Assembly: GCA_035505655.1 (NCBI GenBank)
Contig: DATJQP010000063.1
Span: 1 to 64,000, forward strand
Length of the DNA: 64,000 nt
Reading direction: 5' to 3'
Source: JAGVPT01 sp035505655
Lineage (GTDB): Bacteria; Bacteroidota; Ignavibacteria; UBA10030; UBA8401
A program made the position numbers and the translations under genes. The notes below the pieces were generated by a model. That model saw only the letters and a list, made by a program, of their open reading frames with translations, had not been told where the DNA came from and made no database searches. Positions 35,140 through 43,250 of this stretch are shown here, piece by piece (positions within the stretch are counted from its first letter, which is position 1; every line of letters begins with the position of its first letter).

Positions 35140-37830
35140 TCAGAATGTGAGCTCAAGTCCAGTTTGAATTAACCGGGGGGCGGCATAGAACCACGGATAG
35201 CGAATATATTCGGCCACCGTATTTGGCCGCGCCGGGTCCGGACCTATACCTGAGACAGAGGTGGTAAAATCGGGCTCGCCGGTGTCCCCGAAAACATTGA
35301 CGACATTTCGCGCGTCGAGGACGTTGAACACTTTGACATACGCAGTGAAGTCGGTCCCGAACATGTTGAACGTCTTGTTCGCGTAGAGGTCGACATCAAA
35401 CTGAGGCGGAAGATTTCTCGAGTTCGGTTCGAAGCCGGTGCTGAGTCCCCTGTCCGAGGTGTACTGTGTGACAGCGGGAGTGTACGGAAGTCCGGTGCCG
35501 TACTTCATCAGGAGGCTCACGTTCCAACCCTGATCTCCGACGAGGAAGTCGAGATTGAGATTGTGCCGCTGATCCCAGCCGAGGGGCGAGAGAAAGATCA
35601 CCGGCTGTTGATTGCTGATGGCCGCGTTGAACGCATCATCCGGGTTCGAATTGCTTCCTTCGGCAACCTGATACGTGTAGTTCAACTCGATCGAATAGTG
35701 GTTCGAAAACCTCTTCGAGAAGTTGAGCGTGATTCCCCGAACGTTTGAGTAGTCCTTGTTCGTGTAGACCGAATACGTCACCCCGTTGAGCGTTGGAATC
35801 GGCGTACCTGCGGTGATCCAGTCGCGAATGTCCCGGTAGAACCCTGTCGCGTCGATGACGAACTCATCCATGAACTGCTGCCGGAATCCTATCTCGTACA
35901 TGACCGTCCGCTGGGGTTGAAGATCCGGATTGCCGAACGGGCTCGTGGTGGTTCCCGTACCGGGGACTTTGTATTCGCCTCCATTATAGAGGTACTGGAA
36001 GGTCGGAATCTGCAGGAAATGACCGTATGAGAAGTGAACGACCCCATCGACACTGATCGGATATGAAACACCGAACCTCGGGCTTAGTTGGGATTTCGGA
36101 GTCGCATTTCTGTAGAAGTACGGCTCAAGCTGCGCAACACTCAGCGATTCAAGCCCGGGTCGGAGCGGATTGTTGATGTTCGGGTCGGAGGGATCGACGA
36201 GGACCCTCCCCTTCGAGTTGAAGTAGTCGAATCGGAGACCGACATTGATGATGACGTCCTTGTATTCGATTTTGTCCTGAAGGTAGCTGGAGAATTCGAC
36301 CGGCTTCGCATCGTAGAGGTTTCTGTTGATCGACGTCGGGTCGGGGATCGACGGGACAAAGGGGACAACCGGCACGCCGTTATCGGTGAGGGGCTGGAGG
36401 TAGTAGTCGTCGAACTGGAGATGATGTGCCTTCCCCTCAAACCCGAACTGGACGAGATGACTCTCGGACACCTGGCTCGAAAAGTCGAGTTTCGCGGTGT
36501 ACGATTGCGTCTCCCTGAAGAACCGATGGAGGTCTGTTCCCTTGTCATGGAACGCATACGACACCGTCGTGAGGGAGTCCGGAGACTCATACCGCGGATC
36601 GTAAGGGTCTGAAAAGAGATACTGGTGGAACGTCTTGTAGAAATAGTTGGTCCTGAAGGTGTAGAAGGTCCCGGACGAGAGAATGTGATTGATCGTCAGG
36701 GTCCCGTCGTAACTCTGCGCATATTTAAAAGGATTTCCGCCGGGTTCCAGCTTGAAGCCATAGGTATCACTGTTGAAGTCCTGATAGTTGTCCTTCGAAT
36801 AAAGAAGCTCCGTGTTGATCTTGAGGTCCTTCACAAACTGATAGGCGATGTTTGCCTGTCCAAGCCACCGTTTGCTCCAATTCATCGCCACTGTATGGCC
36901 GTCCCCTTTCGTGCCGTCGATATTGTAATCGTCGTATCCGTAAAGGTATCCGTCGTCGTACACGTAGCGGCCATTCCCGAAGAACGTCACGGTGTTGTTG
37001 GTGCCGGGGATGGGGCCGCTGAGGCTCCCCTGGTAATTGTAGTTTGAAAAGGGATTGTAGTGGTCGACGTTCGGGAAGTACGAAGTAAAATTGCTCACGT
37101 AGTCCGAACCGTAGACATTGAGGGATCCATGATAGTCCTTCCCTCCTTCTTTCGTCACGGTGTTCACAATCCCGGACATCGCGTTGCCGTACTCCGCGTT
37201 AAAAGTCCCGCTGATGACCTGGAGTTCCTGGATACTGCTATTGTCGAGGTCGATGCCTCGGCTGTTGTCGTACGGGTCAGTCACGGAGATTCCGTTCACC
37301 CAGTACGCGATTTCCGTCGTCCGACCGCCGCGAATGTGGAACCCTCCGCTGGCGTCTTTCGAGATGCCGGCCTGGAGGCCCAGGACGTCATCGAACTCGG
37401 CCGCGGGAAGCGACTTGATCTGATCGGCGGAGACCGTCGATTGCGACGAGGTGACGTCCTTCTTCACGGCGTCCTGCTTTCCCTCGATGACGACAGCCTG
37501 CATTTCCACGGTGGTTTCCATCAGCGAGAAATCGACCTTCGTCGTCTGATCGATCGAGACGGAAACGTCGTTGACGTCGACAGGCTGGTAGCCGAGATAT
37601 TGTGCGCGGATGGAATACTTCCCCGGAGGGATGTTGAGGATGACGTAGTTGCCGTCGATGTCCGCGACCGTGCCGAGGGTCGTCCCGACGATGATGATAT
37701 TGCAGGCCGGGAGAGACTCTTTGGTCTTCGCATCGACGACTTTCCCCGTCAACTTGCCGGTGGTCCCCCCGAATGCTTCACTGATCAGAACAAAACTACT
37801 GAGGAGCAGAACTGGTAGAAGTTTTCTCAT
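35140..37830 (-). CDS. TonB-dependent outer-membrane receptor with carboxypeptidase-regulatory-like N-domain
   Basis: An 896-residue receptor: signal peptide (1-22), a CarboxypepD-regulatory-like beta-sandwich (about 25-112, with GKVVDAKTKESLPACNI), a plug domain (about 125-245, with FHIRGGRTTEIAYWVNG and GTFNAEYGNAMSGIVN), and a 22-strand-type barrel ending in TGLELTF. It is shorter than SusC proteins (about 1000 aa), and no SusD gene is adjacent. Its place in the LacI-headed alpha-glucan locus suggests energised import of maltooligosaccharides. The link is by context; TonB and ExbBD are not in the window. Confidence 0.88.
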   Translation of the reverse strand: MRKLLPVLLLSSFVLISEAFGGTTGKLTGKVVDAKTKESLPACNIIIVGTTLGTVADIDGNYVILNIPPGKYSIRAQYLGYQPVDVNDVSVSIDQTTKVDFSLMETTVEMQAVVIEGKQDAVKKDVTSSQSTVSADQIKSLPAAEFDDVLGLQAGISKDASGGFHIRGGRTTEIAYWVNGISVTDPYDNSRGIDLDNSSIQELQVISGTFNAEYGNAMSGIVNTVTKEGGKDYHGSLNVYGSDYVSNFTSYFPNVDHYNPFSNYNYQGSLSGPIPGTNNTVTFFGNGRYVYDDGYLYGYDDYNIDGTKGDGHTVAMNWSKRWLGQANIAYQFVKDLKINTELLYSKDNYQDFNSDTYGFKLEPGGNPFKYAQSYDGTLTINHILSSGTFYTFRTNYFYKTFHQYLFSDPYDPRYESPDSLTTVSYAFHDKGTDLHRFFRETQSYTAKLDFSSQVSESHLVQFGFEGKAHHLQFDDYYLQPLTDNGVPVVPFVPSIPDPTSINRNLYDAKPVEFSSYLQDKIEYKDVIINVGLRFDYFNSKGRVLVDPSDPNINNPLRPGLESLSVAQLEPYFYRNATPKSQLSPRFGVSYPISVDGVVHFSYGHFLQIPTFQYLYNGGEYKVPGTGTTTSPFGNPDLQPQRTVMYEIGFRQQFMDEFVIDATGFYRDIRDWITAGTPIPTLNGVTYSVYTNKDYSNVRGITLNFSKRFSNHYSIELNYTYQVAEGSNSNPDDAFNAAISNQQPVIFLSPLGWDQRHNLNLDFLVGDQGWNVSLLMKYGTGLPYTPAVTQYTSDRGLSTGFEPNSRNLPPQFDVDLYANKTFNMFGTDFTAYVKVFNVLDARNVVNVFGDTGEPDFTTSVSGIGPDPARPNTVAEYIRYPWFYAAPRLIQTGLELTF

Positions 37831-37858
37831 AGATCTCTCCGAAGATACGGTGGCATTT

Positions 37859-39571
37859 TTAGTTGCCGGCTAATTTTAGAGTGTAATTCTTGACAAGCTC
37901 GACGTTCGTTTTGACCGATGTCAGCTTCGCTAGCGCTTCGAGCTTCCGCTGCATATACGGGAAGCCCTTTTCATTCCTGATTGCCTTCACGATGGCGTCG
38001 CGCACGAGAGCAAGATCGATCGGTCGTCCTTCTTCCCTCCCGAGAAGACGGAAGAGGCCGTAGTATTTGTCGAAGTGGACGGGCCCGAGAACGCTCCCCG
38101 AGGGGAGGTTCCAGAGAGTGTCCTTCAGCTCCCCAAAATAGGAAAAGGGAGAGAGACCCATGATCCCCCTGTTCTTCGCAGTCCACGAACGCAACGAATA
38201 CTTCGCAGCGAGATCTCCGAAATCCTCTCCGCTGTCGAGCCGGCGGCGAAGGTTCTCCGCCGTCTGATCGTCGGCGACGATAATCTCCTGCACGTTCATC
38301 TGTCGCTCGCCCGTATAGTAGGCAATGTTCTTCTCGTAGTAGCGCGTGATTTCAGAGTCGGCCACGGGAACGAGGTCGAGAACCTCGTTTCGTTTGTAGT
38401 CGAGGTAGATGTAGTTGGCGAGCGTCGTGTACGTCTCCGCGACATAGGACGTGGTGTCGTACCCCTTCGCATGGGCTATCCCCATGAGCACATCCTGCAT
38501 GACGAGGCCCGTGACGGCAAGCTTCAACTGGCGCTCGTTCGTCACGAGCTTGCGGTCGAACTCGGGCGTCCCGAAGAGTTTTGTTTCGATGTCGGCCTGG
38601 CTGTAGACCCTTCCGGCGTATTCAACGCACCGCTGGGAACCTGCGCGGCGTTCCGGGTTCACCTCATGCAATCCGGATTCGGTCTTTTCGAGGTCGTCAT
38701 AGATGGCCTTCAGCGCCTTGTCGTTGAATTTCATCTTCTCTCTATTGAAGACGTTTTTGAGGTATGCCGCCTCGTACGGGGCCTTCTTGTCGATCTTCAG
38801 CGCTCGTTCAATCTTTCGCTTCATGTTCAGGAAACCATACTCTGTCGCGAAGGGGTCCTCGACTCTCCCGTCGACACGGATGATGCTGTACCCCTCCGCC
38901 GTCCTCACCGGACGCGAGACTTCCCCCACTTTCAGCGAGTAGGCAACACGCTCAAACTCGGGGTCCGTTTGCCCCCACGTGATATAACCAAGATATCCGC
39001 CGTTGTTCCTCAACGTGGTATCCGTGAAGACCTGCTTTGCGAGCTCCTCAAAGCTGACACCGATTTTCACGAGATGATAGAGGTTTTCGGCCTCCTTCTC
39101 GGTCGCGGCATAGAGGTGTCGCACTGCGATCTTGACCTTCGATCGTTGGTACGCTTCCCGGAGTTCGCGATCCGTCACGGTGATCTTCGCGTAGACTTCC
39201 TGGTCCTTAAGGAAGGCAAGGACCGTTCTCGTCCAGGCGGAGGCAAGCTCCTTCTTGTATTCGGGATCACTGTACACTTTGGCGTTATCGTCGTACCGTC
39301 TCAGGAGGATTTCGTTCACCATATTGTTGAGAACGGCGTAGCGCGCCCTTACGTTGTCCTGGACGCCGGTGAAGACGAGGTAATCTTCGTACCTCGACTT
39401 GAAATCGTTGTACGAAAGAGCGCTGTCGCCGACCCACGCCACGGTCGTCGCGGAGTCGGGAATCGTCGGAGCGGACTCTGCGAGGGTCGGGATGAGCATC
39501 CATACGCAGAGCGAGGCGAGTAGGGAGATCATCATTCGCCTGCGGTTTGCCCGATGAAACCTGTCAGTCAT
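37859..39571 (-). CDS. Exported parvulin-type peptidyl-prolyl isomerase (SurA/PpiC-like)
   Basis: A 570-residue protein with a signal peptide (membrane stretch about 14-32). The first rotamase domain is at about 148-238 (RHLYAATEKEAE...NGGYLGYITWGQTDPEFERVAYSLKVGEVS), and a second, more divergent one at about 410-505 (VQEIIVADDQTAENL...GIMGLSPFSYFGELKDTLWNL). SurA-like proteins chaperone outer-membrane barrels in the periplasm. The gene starts 3 bp after lacI stops and is followed 28 bp later by the TonB receptor, suggesting a chaperone dedicated to the locus's outer-membrane proteins. This is inferred from order only. Confidence 0.85.
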   Translation of the reverse strand: MTDRFHRANRRRMMISLLASLCVWMLIPTLAESAPTIPDSATTVAWVGDSALSYNDFKSRYEDYLVFTGVQDNVRARYAVLNNMVNEILLRRYDDNAKVYSDPEYKKELASAWTRTVLAFLKDQEVYAKITVTDRELREAYQRSKVKIAVRHLYAATEKEAENLYHLVKIGVSFEELAKQVFTDTTLRNNGGYLGYITWGQTDPEFERVAYSLKVGEVSRPVRTAEGYSIIRVDGRVEDPFATEYGFLNMKRKIERALKIDKKAPYEAAYLKNVFNREKMKFNDKALKAIYDDLEKTESGLHEVNPERRAGSQRCVEYAGRVYSQADIETKLFGTPEFDRKLVTNERQLKLAVTGLVMQDVLMGIAHAKGYDTTSYVAETYTTLANYIYLDYKRNEVLDLVPVADSEITRYYEKNIAYYTGERQMNVQEIIVADDQTAENLRRRLDSGEDFGDLAAKYSLRSWTAKNRGIMGLSPFSYFGELKDTLWNLPSGSVLGPVHFDKYYGLFRLLGREEGRPIDLALVRDAIVKAIRNEKGFPYMQRKLEALAKLTSVKTNVELVKNYTLKLAGN

Positions 39572-39574
39572 TGC

Positions 39575-40627
39575 TCAGTCTTTCGCGTGGACGAAATCTT
39601 CGACCGGGGAATACATTTTGTTCATTCCGCACGTTGCCCGCACCACGAGCTTCGGGAGGAAGTTGATGTGAGAGGGGGGGCCGGAGGCGTTATCCATCCG
39701 GGCGATAAGTTTTTCGACAGCCAGTTCTCCGATTTCATGCATCGGCTGTCGCATCGTTGTGAGGCCGAATTGCTCGGCAAGTTCAATATCGTCAAATCCT
39801 ACAAGGGCAACGTCCTGCGGGACCTTGAGGCCGGCCTGCCGGAGCGCACTGAGCGCTCCGATCGCCTGGATGTCGCTCGTGATGAAGATTGCGGTCGGAA
39901 GCTCGCCTCCTGCACTCAGCATCTCTTTCATCGATTGGTATCCCGCCTCCCGGGTAAACCCGTCGTTCTTCGTTATCTTGCTGACAACGACGTTTTCCGG
40001 CCGCAGGTTGAGTCCGGCGGAGGTGATGGCGTCCTTGAAACCCGCAATGCGTTCGCGCGAAGGAACGCTGTTAACGTTGGCGCTGATCATCCCGATGTTT
40101 TTGTGCCCCATCGAGATAAGATGGTTTGTGGCGATTGTCGCTCCCTGAAAATTTTCCACCGCGAGCGAATCGAACTGATCGTCGAACGTATCGACAAGGA
40201 CGACAGGCTTGGAGTGGTCCTTAAACTTGTCGACGAAAGAACCGGGGAGCTTCATGGAGAAGAAGAGGATTCCGTCGACCCGACCTCGCTGAAGACTCTT
40301 CCGTAAGTACTCGTCGATCTGTTCCGGGTGGTCGATCCCGTATAAGATCAGGTCGTACCCCGCGGCTGAAATCTTATCCTGGACGCCCTGGAGGACCTCG
40401 ATGAAAAAGTAGTTCGTGAAGAACGGTATGATCGCCGCAATGGTGTTCGTCCGTTTTCGGGCGAGGGCCTGAGCATAGGCATGCGGATGGTAGTTGAGCC
40501 GTTTTGCCACGGCGAGGATCTTTTCACGGGTCTTCGCGGTGACGTTCGGATGATTATTAAACACCCGGGATACCGTCCCGATTCCGACTTGAGCTTCCCT
40601 TGCGATGTCGTAGATCGTAACTGCCAA
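39575..40627 (-). CDS. LacI-family transcriptional regulator
   Basis: A 350-residue regulator. The helix-turn-helix is at residues 3-25 (VTIYDIAREAQVGIGTVSRV), followed by the hinge-helix region with the minor-groove segment AQALARKRTN and a periplasmic-binding-protein-like effector domain (TNTIAAIIPFF... VGFDDIELAEQFGLTT). It is first in the alpha-glucan locus and is expected to sense a maltodextrin-related sugar. The start is a TTG in the usual LacI position; no better ATG exists. A palindrome at 40654-40667 lies between its -10 box and its start codon, suggesting autoregulation. Confidence 0.9.
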   Translation of the reverse strand: MAVTIYDIAREAQVGIGTVSRVFNNHPNVTAKTREKILAVAKRLNYHPHAYAQALARKRTNTIAAIIPFFTNYFFIEVLQGVQDKISAAGYDLILYGIDHPEQIDEYLRKSLQRGRVDGILFFSMKLPGSFVDKFKDHSKPVVLVDTFDDQFDSLAVENFQGATIATNHLISMGHKNIGMISANVNSVPSRERIAGFKDAITSAGLNLRPENVVVSKITKNDGFTREAGYQSMKEMLSAGGELPTAIFITSDIQAIGALSALRQAGLKVPQDVALVGFDDIELAEQFGLTTMRQPMHEIGELAVEKLIARMDNASGPPSHINFLPKLVVRATCGMNKMYSPVEDFVHAKD

Positions 40628-40653
40628 TCGAGGCCTGGAGGCTAAGGTACTTG

Positions 40654-40667
40654 TGGAAGGGCTTCCA
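40654..40667. promoter_or_regulatory. Candidate LacI-family operator overlapping the lacI start of transcription
   Basis: TGGAAG and CTTCCA form perfect 6-base arms around a GG centre. The element lies 3 bp downstream of the predicted -10 box, an ideal repressor position. The flank CTTCCAAGAA recurs exactly at 40746-40755, within a second palindrome. Confidence 0.5.
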
Positions 40668-40670
40668 AGA

Positions 40671-40699
40671 ACTTAAGACATTTTTGGCCTGATTGTCAA
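40671..40699 (-). promoter_or_regulatory. Predicted promoter of the lacI-ppiC-TonB receptor transcript
   Basis: A perfect TTGACA (40694-40699) lies 17 nt from a weak -10 TTAAGT (40671-40676) on the minus strand. The weak -10 is compatible with a regulated promoter. An operator-like palindrome follows directly. Confidence 0.5.
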
Positions 40700-40745
40700 G
40701 GAAAAAATGAAGAATCTTGAAACGATGGCAAAAAGCGACCCATCG

Positions 40746-40763
40746 CTTCCAAGAAATTGGAAG
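40746..40763. promoter_or_regulatory. Second operator-like palindrome (upstream)
   Basis: CTTCCAA and TTGGAAG are perfect 7-base arms around GAAA, about 94 bp centre-to-centre from the palindrome at 40654-40667, sharing CTTCCAAGAA with it. The pair could support repressor looping. Confidence 0.4.
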
Positions 40764-40775
40764 TAAATCGGCAGA

Positions 40776-40789
40776 CTTTACCGGTAAAG
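40776..40789. promoter_or_regulatory. CG-centred perfect palindrome, LacI-operator-like
   Basis: The 14-base sequence CTTTACCGGTAAAG is its own reverse complement with a central CG, the usual layout of LacI-family operators. It lies between the DUF5989 stop and lacI, about 80 bp upstream of the -35 box. It could serve LacI or another regulator. Confidence 0.45.
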
Positions 40790-40806
40790 GGCCCCGACGT
40801 GCGGTC

Positions 40807-40965
40807 TTAGAAGAGGGTGTAGATGAACGGAGCCAGGGCGCTCCCTTTCGTGAGGACAATGAGGAGCCCAAAGAGAACAAGCACCACCACGATCGGGACA
40901 AGCCACCATTTCTTGTTCTCTTTGAGGAACTGAAGATACTCTGCGATGATCCTGAGCTTGGCCAC
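40807..40965 (-). CDS. Small membrane protein, DUF5989 family
   Basis: A 52-residue protein starting with GTG behind a perfect AAGGAGGT site 5 nt upstream. It has a charged N-terminus (KLRIIAEYLQFLKENKKWW), one membrane segment (LVPIVVVLVLFGLLIVL) and a short tail (SALAPFIYTLF), the known layout of DUF5989. These proteins usually sit next to SxtJ and a NodU-type carbamoyltransferase, as here: it follows SxtJ by 11 bp. Function is unknown; it is probably a small partner or anchor for SxtJ in the inner membrane. Confidence 0.85.
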   Translation of the reverse strand: MAKLRIIAEYLQFLKENKKWWLVPIVVVLVLFGLLIVLTKGSALAPFIYTLF

Positions 40966-40976
40966 GGTGGACCTCC

Positions 40977-41408
40977 TTATACCATTTTGTCGTAATCAAT
41001 TTTCTTTCCGCCCGGCCTCGGAATCCAGTACGATTCCTTCCCGCTTCCGAAACCAGTGTTGATAAACTTCTTCCCCACCGCCCGCGCAATCGCTCCCAGC
41101 GGGGAGAGGACTGTATAGAAAAGAAGGATGAGAATAAGCCTGGAGACAATCCAACCGAGCGCAAAGGCTATTGCCATCCAGACTACGTACGACCTGTCGA
41201 GGAGGCGCGGTTTCGCCCATCCTGCAAGAAGAAGGAGAAGACCCGCGAGCCCGATCGGCACAATCGCCGACTCAGACCAGTGCTTGATCGAGCCAAGGAG
41301 GGCAAGAAGGAGAAATGCGCCACCGACGACGAGCCCGAATTTCCTCAGTTCCAGATCCCCCCGCTTCAGTCGCTCAACCTCGTCCCGTACATCGCTAATC
41401 CAGCTCAT
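40977..41408 (-). CDS. SxtJ-family membrane protein
   Basis: A 143-residue protein with about three hydrophobic segments (about 24-42, 50-65, 75-100) and a conserved tail GFGSGKESYWIPRPGGKKIDY. The family is named after SxtJ of the saxitoxin cluster and regularly accompanies NodU-type carbamoyltransferases. It overlaps the end of the carbamoyltransferase by 14 bp, so translation is probably coupled. Its biochemical role is not known; membrane recruitment of the carbamoyltransferase is one possibility. Confidence 0.85.
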   Translation of the reverse strand: MSWISDVRDEVERLKRGDLELRKFGLVVGGAFLLLALLGSIKHWSESAIVPIGLAGLLLLLAGWAKPRLLDRSYVVWMAIAFALGWIVSRLILILLFYTVLSPLGAIARAVGKKFINTGFGSGKESYWIPRPGGKKIDYDKMV

Positions 41409-43215
41409 AGACCTCCTTCCATCGGACGTCGTCGTGAAACACCGGCTGAGCCGATTTCTCCAACACGCAACACCCGAGTACGAGAAGATCGAGATCCGTT
41501 CTCATGAAACACTTGTACGCATCGAGAGGTGTCGCGACGATCGGCTCGCCTCTCACATTGAACGAAGTGTTGACAACGACGGGACACCCGGTCAAGTCAA
41601 AAAAGGTCGAGATAAGCTTGTGGTAGAGAGGATTGTCCCGTTTGTTCACGGTCTGGATCCTGGCGGAATAATCGACGTGCGTCACCGCCGGAATCGTTGA
41701 CCGGACGATATTGAGCTTCTCGATCCCCCAGAGATTCTTCTCCGCCTCGGTCATGGCCCGTTGCTTCTCTTTTGCCACATCTGCCACAAGGAGCATGTAG
41801 GGACTCTCGCGGTCGAGATCGAACCACTCCTCCGCCTTCTCTGCGAGGACCGACGGCGCAAACGGACGGAATCCTTCGCGGAATTTAATCTTCACGTTCA
41901 TCTTCTTCTGCATCTCCGGAGAACGCGCATCCCCAAGGATGGATCGATTGCCGAGCGCACGCGGACCGAATTCCATCCTTCCCTGGAACCATCCGATGAT
42001 CCTGCCGTCGGCGATCGCTTGAGCGACATGGCTGCACAGTTCGTCGTTTCCTTTGAGACGCGTGTACGGGAGGCGATGGGCATCAAGGAATGCCGCGATG
42101 TCTTCATCCGAGTACTGAGGACCGAGATACGTCCCCCCCTGCTCGTCGCTCCCCGATTTCGGCGGCGCCTGAGCGCCGCGGTAATGGTAATGGGCGATGT
42201 ACGCCGCACCGATGGCACCTCCTGCGTCCCCCGCTGCGGGCTGAATCCATAGATCGTCAAAGGTCCCCGAACGAAGGATCCTCCCGTTTGCCACGCAATT
42301 CAACGCAACGCCCCCGGCGAGGCAGAGATGCCGCTCCCCCGTCATGCGCTTGACGTGGCGAACCATTTTCATCATCACCTCTTCGGTGACGACCTGGATT
42401 GATGCCGCGAGGTCGAGTTCCCGCTGTGTAAGACGGCTCTCCGGAATGCGAGGAGGACCGTCGAAGAGCTCTTCAAATTTCCTGTTCGTCATCGTCAGTC
42501 CGGCACAATAATCGAAGTACTCCATGTTCATGACGAACGATCCGTCCTCTTTGAGGTCGAGGAGGTAGTCGAAGATCTTCCGGGCGTACCGCGGCTCGCC
42601 GTACGGAGCCAGCCCCATGACCTTGTATTCTCCCGAGTTGACCTTGAACCCGGTGAAGTACGTAAACGCAGAATAGAGCAACCCTAACGAGTGCGGGAAA
42701 TGAATCTCGGAAAGGATCTCGACCCGGTTCCCCCGTCCGGTCCCAATCGAGGAGGTGGCGAGTTCTCCAACCCCGTCGATCGTGAGGATGGCTGCCTCCG
42801 TGAAGGGAGAAGGGAAAAAAGCGGAGGCCGCGTGCGATTCGTGGTGTTCGGGAAAGATAACGGGCCCGTTGTAGTCGAGTTCCTTTGCGATGAGATCGGG
42901 AACCCAAAGCTTCTCCTGGAGCCAGAGGGGCATCGCCATCATGAACGACTGTATCCCTCGCGGTGCGAAGGTGAGGTACGTCTCGAGGAGTCGGTTGAAC
43001 TTCAGCAGCGGTTTGTCATAGAAGGCGACGCAGTTGAGCTCGCTCGCCTTTACTCCCCCCTCCTCCAGACAGTAGGCAACCGCATGGCGTGGAAAGCGAT
43101 GATCGTGTTTCTTCCGGGTGAAACGTTCCTCCTGCGCGGCTGCGACAAGCTTGCCGTCGCGAAGAAGACAAGCCGCCGAGTCGTGATAGTATGCTGAGAT
43201 GCCGAGGATGTCCAT
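41395..43215 (-). CDS. NodU/CmcH-type carbamoyltransferase
   Basis: A 606-residue enzyme that moves a carbamoyl group from carbamoyl phosphate via carbamoyl-AMP to a hydroxyl of an acceptor. The N-terminal domain begins MDILGISAYYHDSAACLL and contains HHESHAASAFF near residue 130, typical metal- and carbamoyl-site residues. LAGGVALNCVANGRI lies near 320, and the C-terminal YrdC-like part holds GRMEFGPRALGNRSIL. The ATG at 43215 gives the family length; a longer frame adds 107 non-homologous residues overlapping the M64 gene. The acceptor (a sugar, lipid or secondary metabolite) is unknown. Confidence 0.93.
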   Translation of the reverse strand: MDILGISAYYHDSAACLLRDGKLVAAAQEERFTRKKHDHRFPRHAVAYCLEEGGVKASELNCVAFYDKPLLKFNRLLETYLTFAPRGIQSFMMAMPLWLQEKLWVPDLIAKELDYNGPVIFPEHHESHAASAFFPSPFTEAAILTIDGVGELATSSIGTGRGNRVEILSEIHFPHSLGLLYSAFTYFTGFKVNSGEYKVMGLAPYGEPRYARKIFDYLLDLKEDGSFVMNMEYFDYCAGLTMTNRKFEELFDGPPRIPESRLTQRELDLAASIQVVTEEVMMKMVRHVKRMTGERHLCLAGGVALNCVANGRILRSGTFDDLWIQPAAGDAGGAIGAAYIAHYHYRGAQAPPKSGSDEQGGTYLGPQYSDEDIAAFLDAHRLPYTRLKGNDELCSHVAQAIADGRIIGWFQGRMEFGPRALGNRSILGDARSPEMQKKMNVKIKFREGFRPFAPSVLAEKAEEWFDLDRESPYMLLVADVAKEKQRAMTEAEKNLWGIEKLNIVRSTIPAVTHVDYSARIQTVNKRDNPLYHKLISTFFDLTGCPVVVNTSFNVRGEPIVATPLDAYKCFMRTDLDLLVLGCCVLEKSAQPVFHDDVRWKEVYELD

Positions 43216-43250
43216 GAATTTCCTGAGACCCGGGGTCTCGTCTGCAAACC

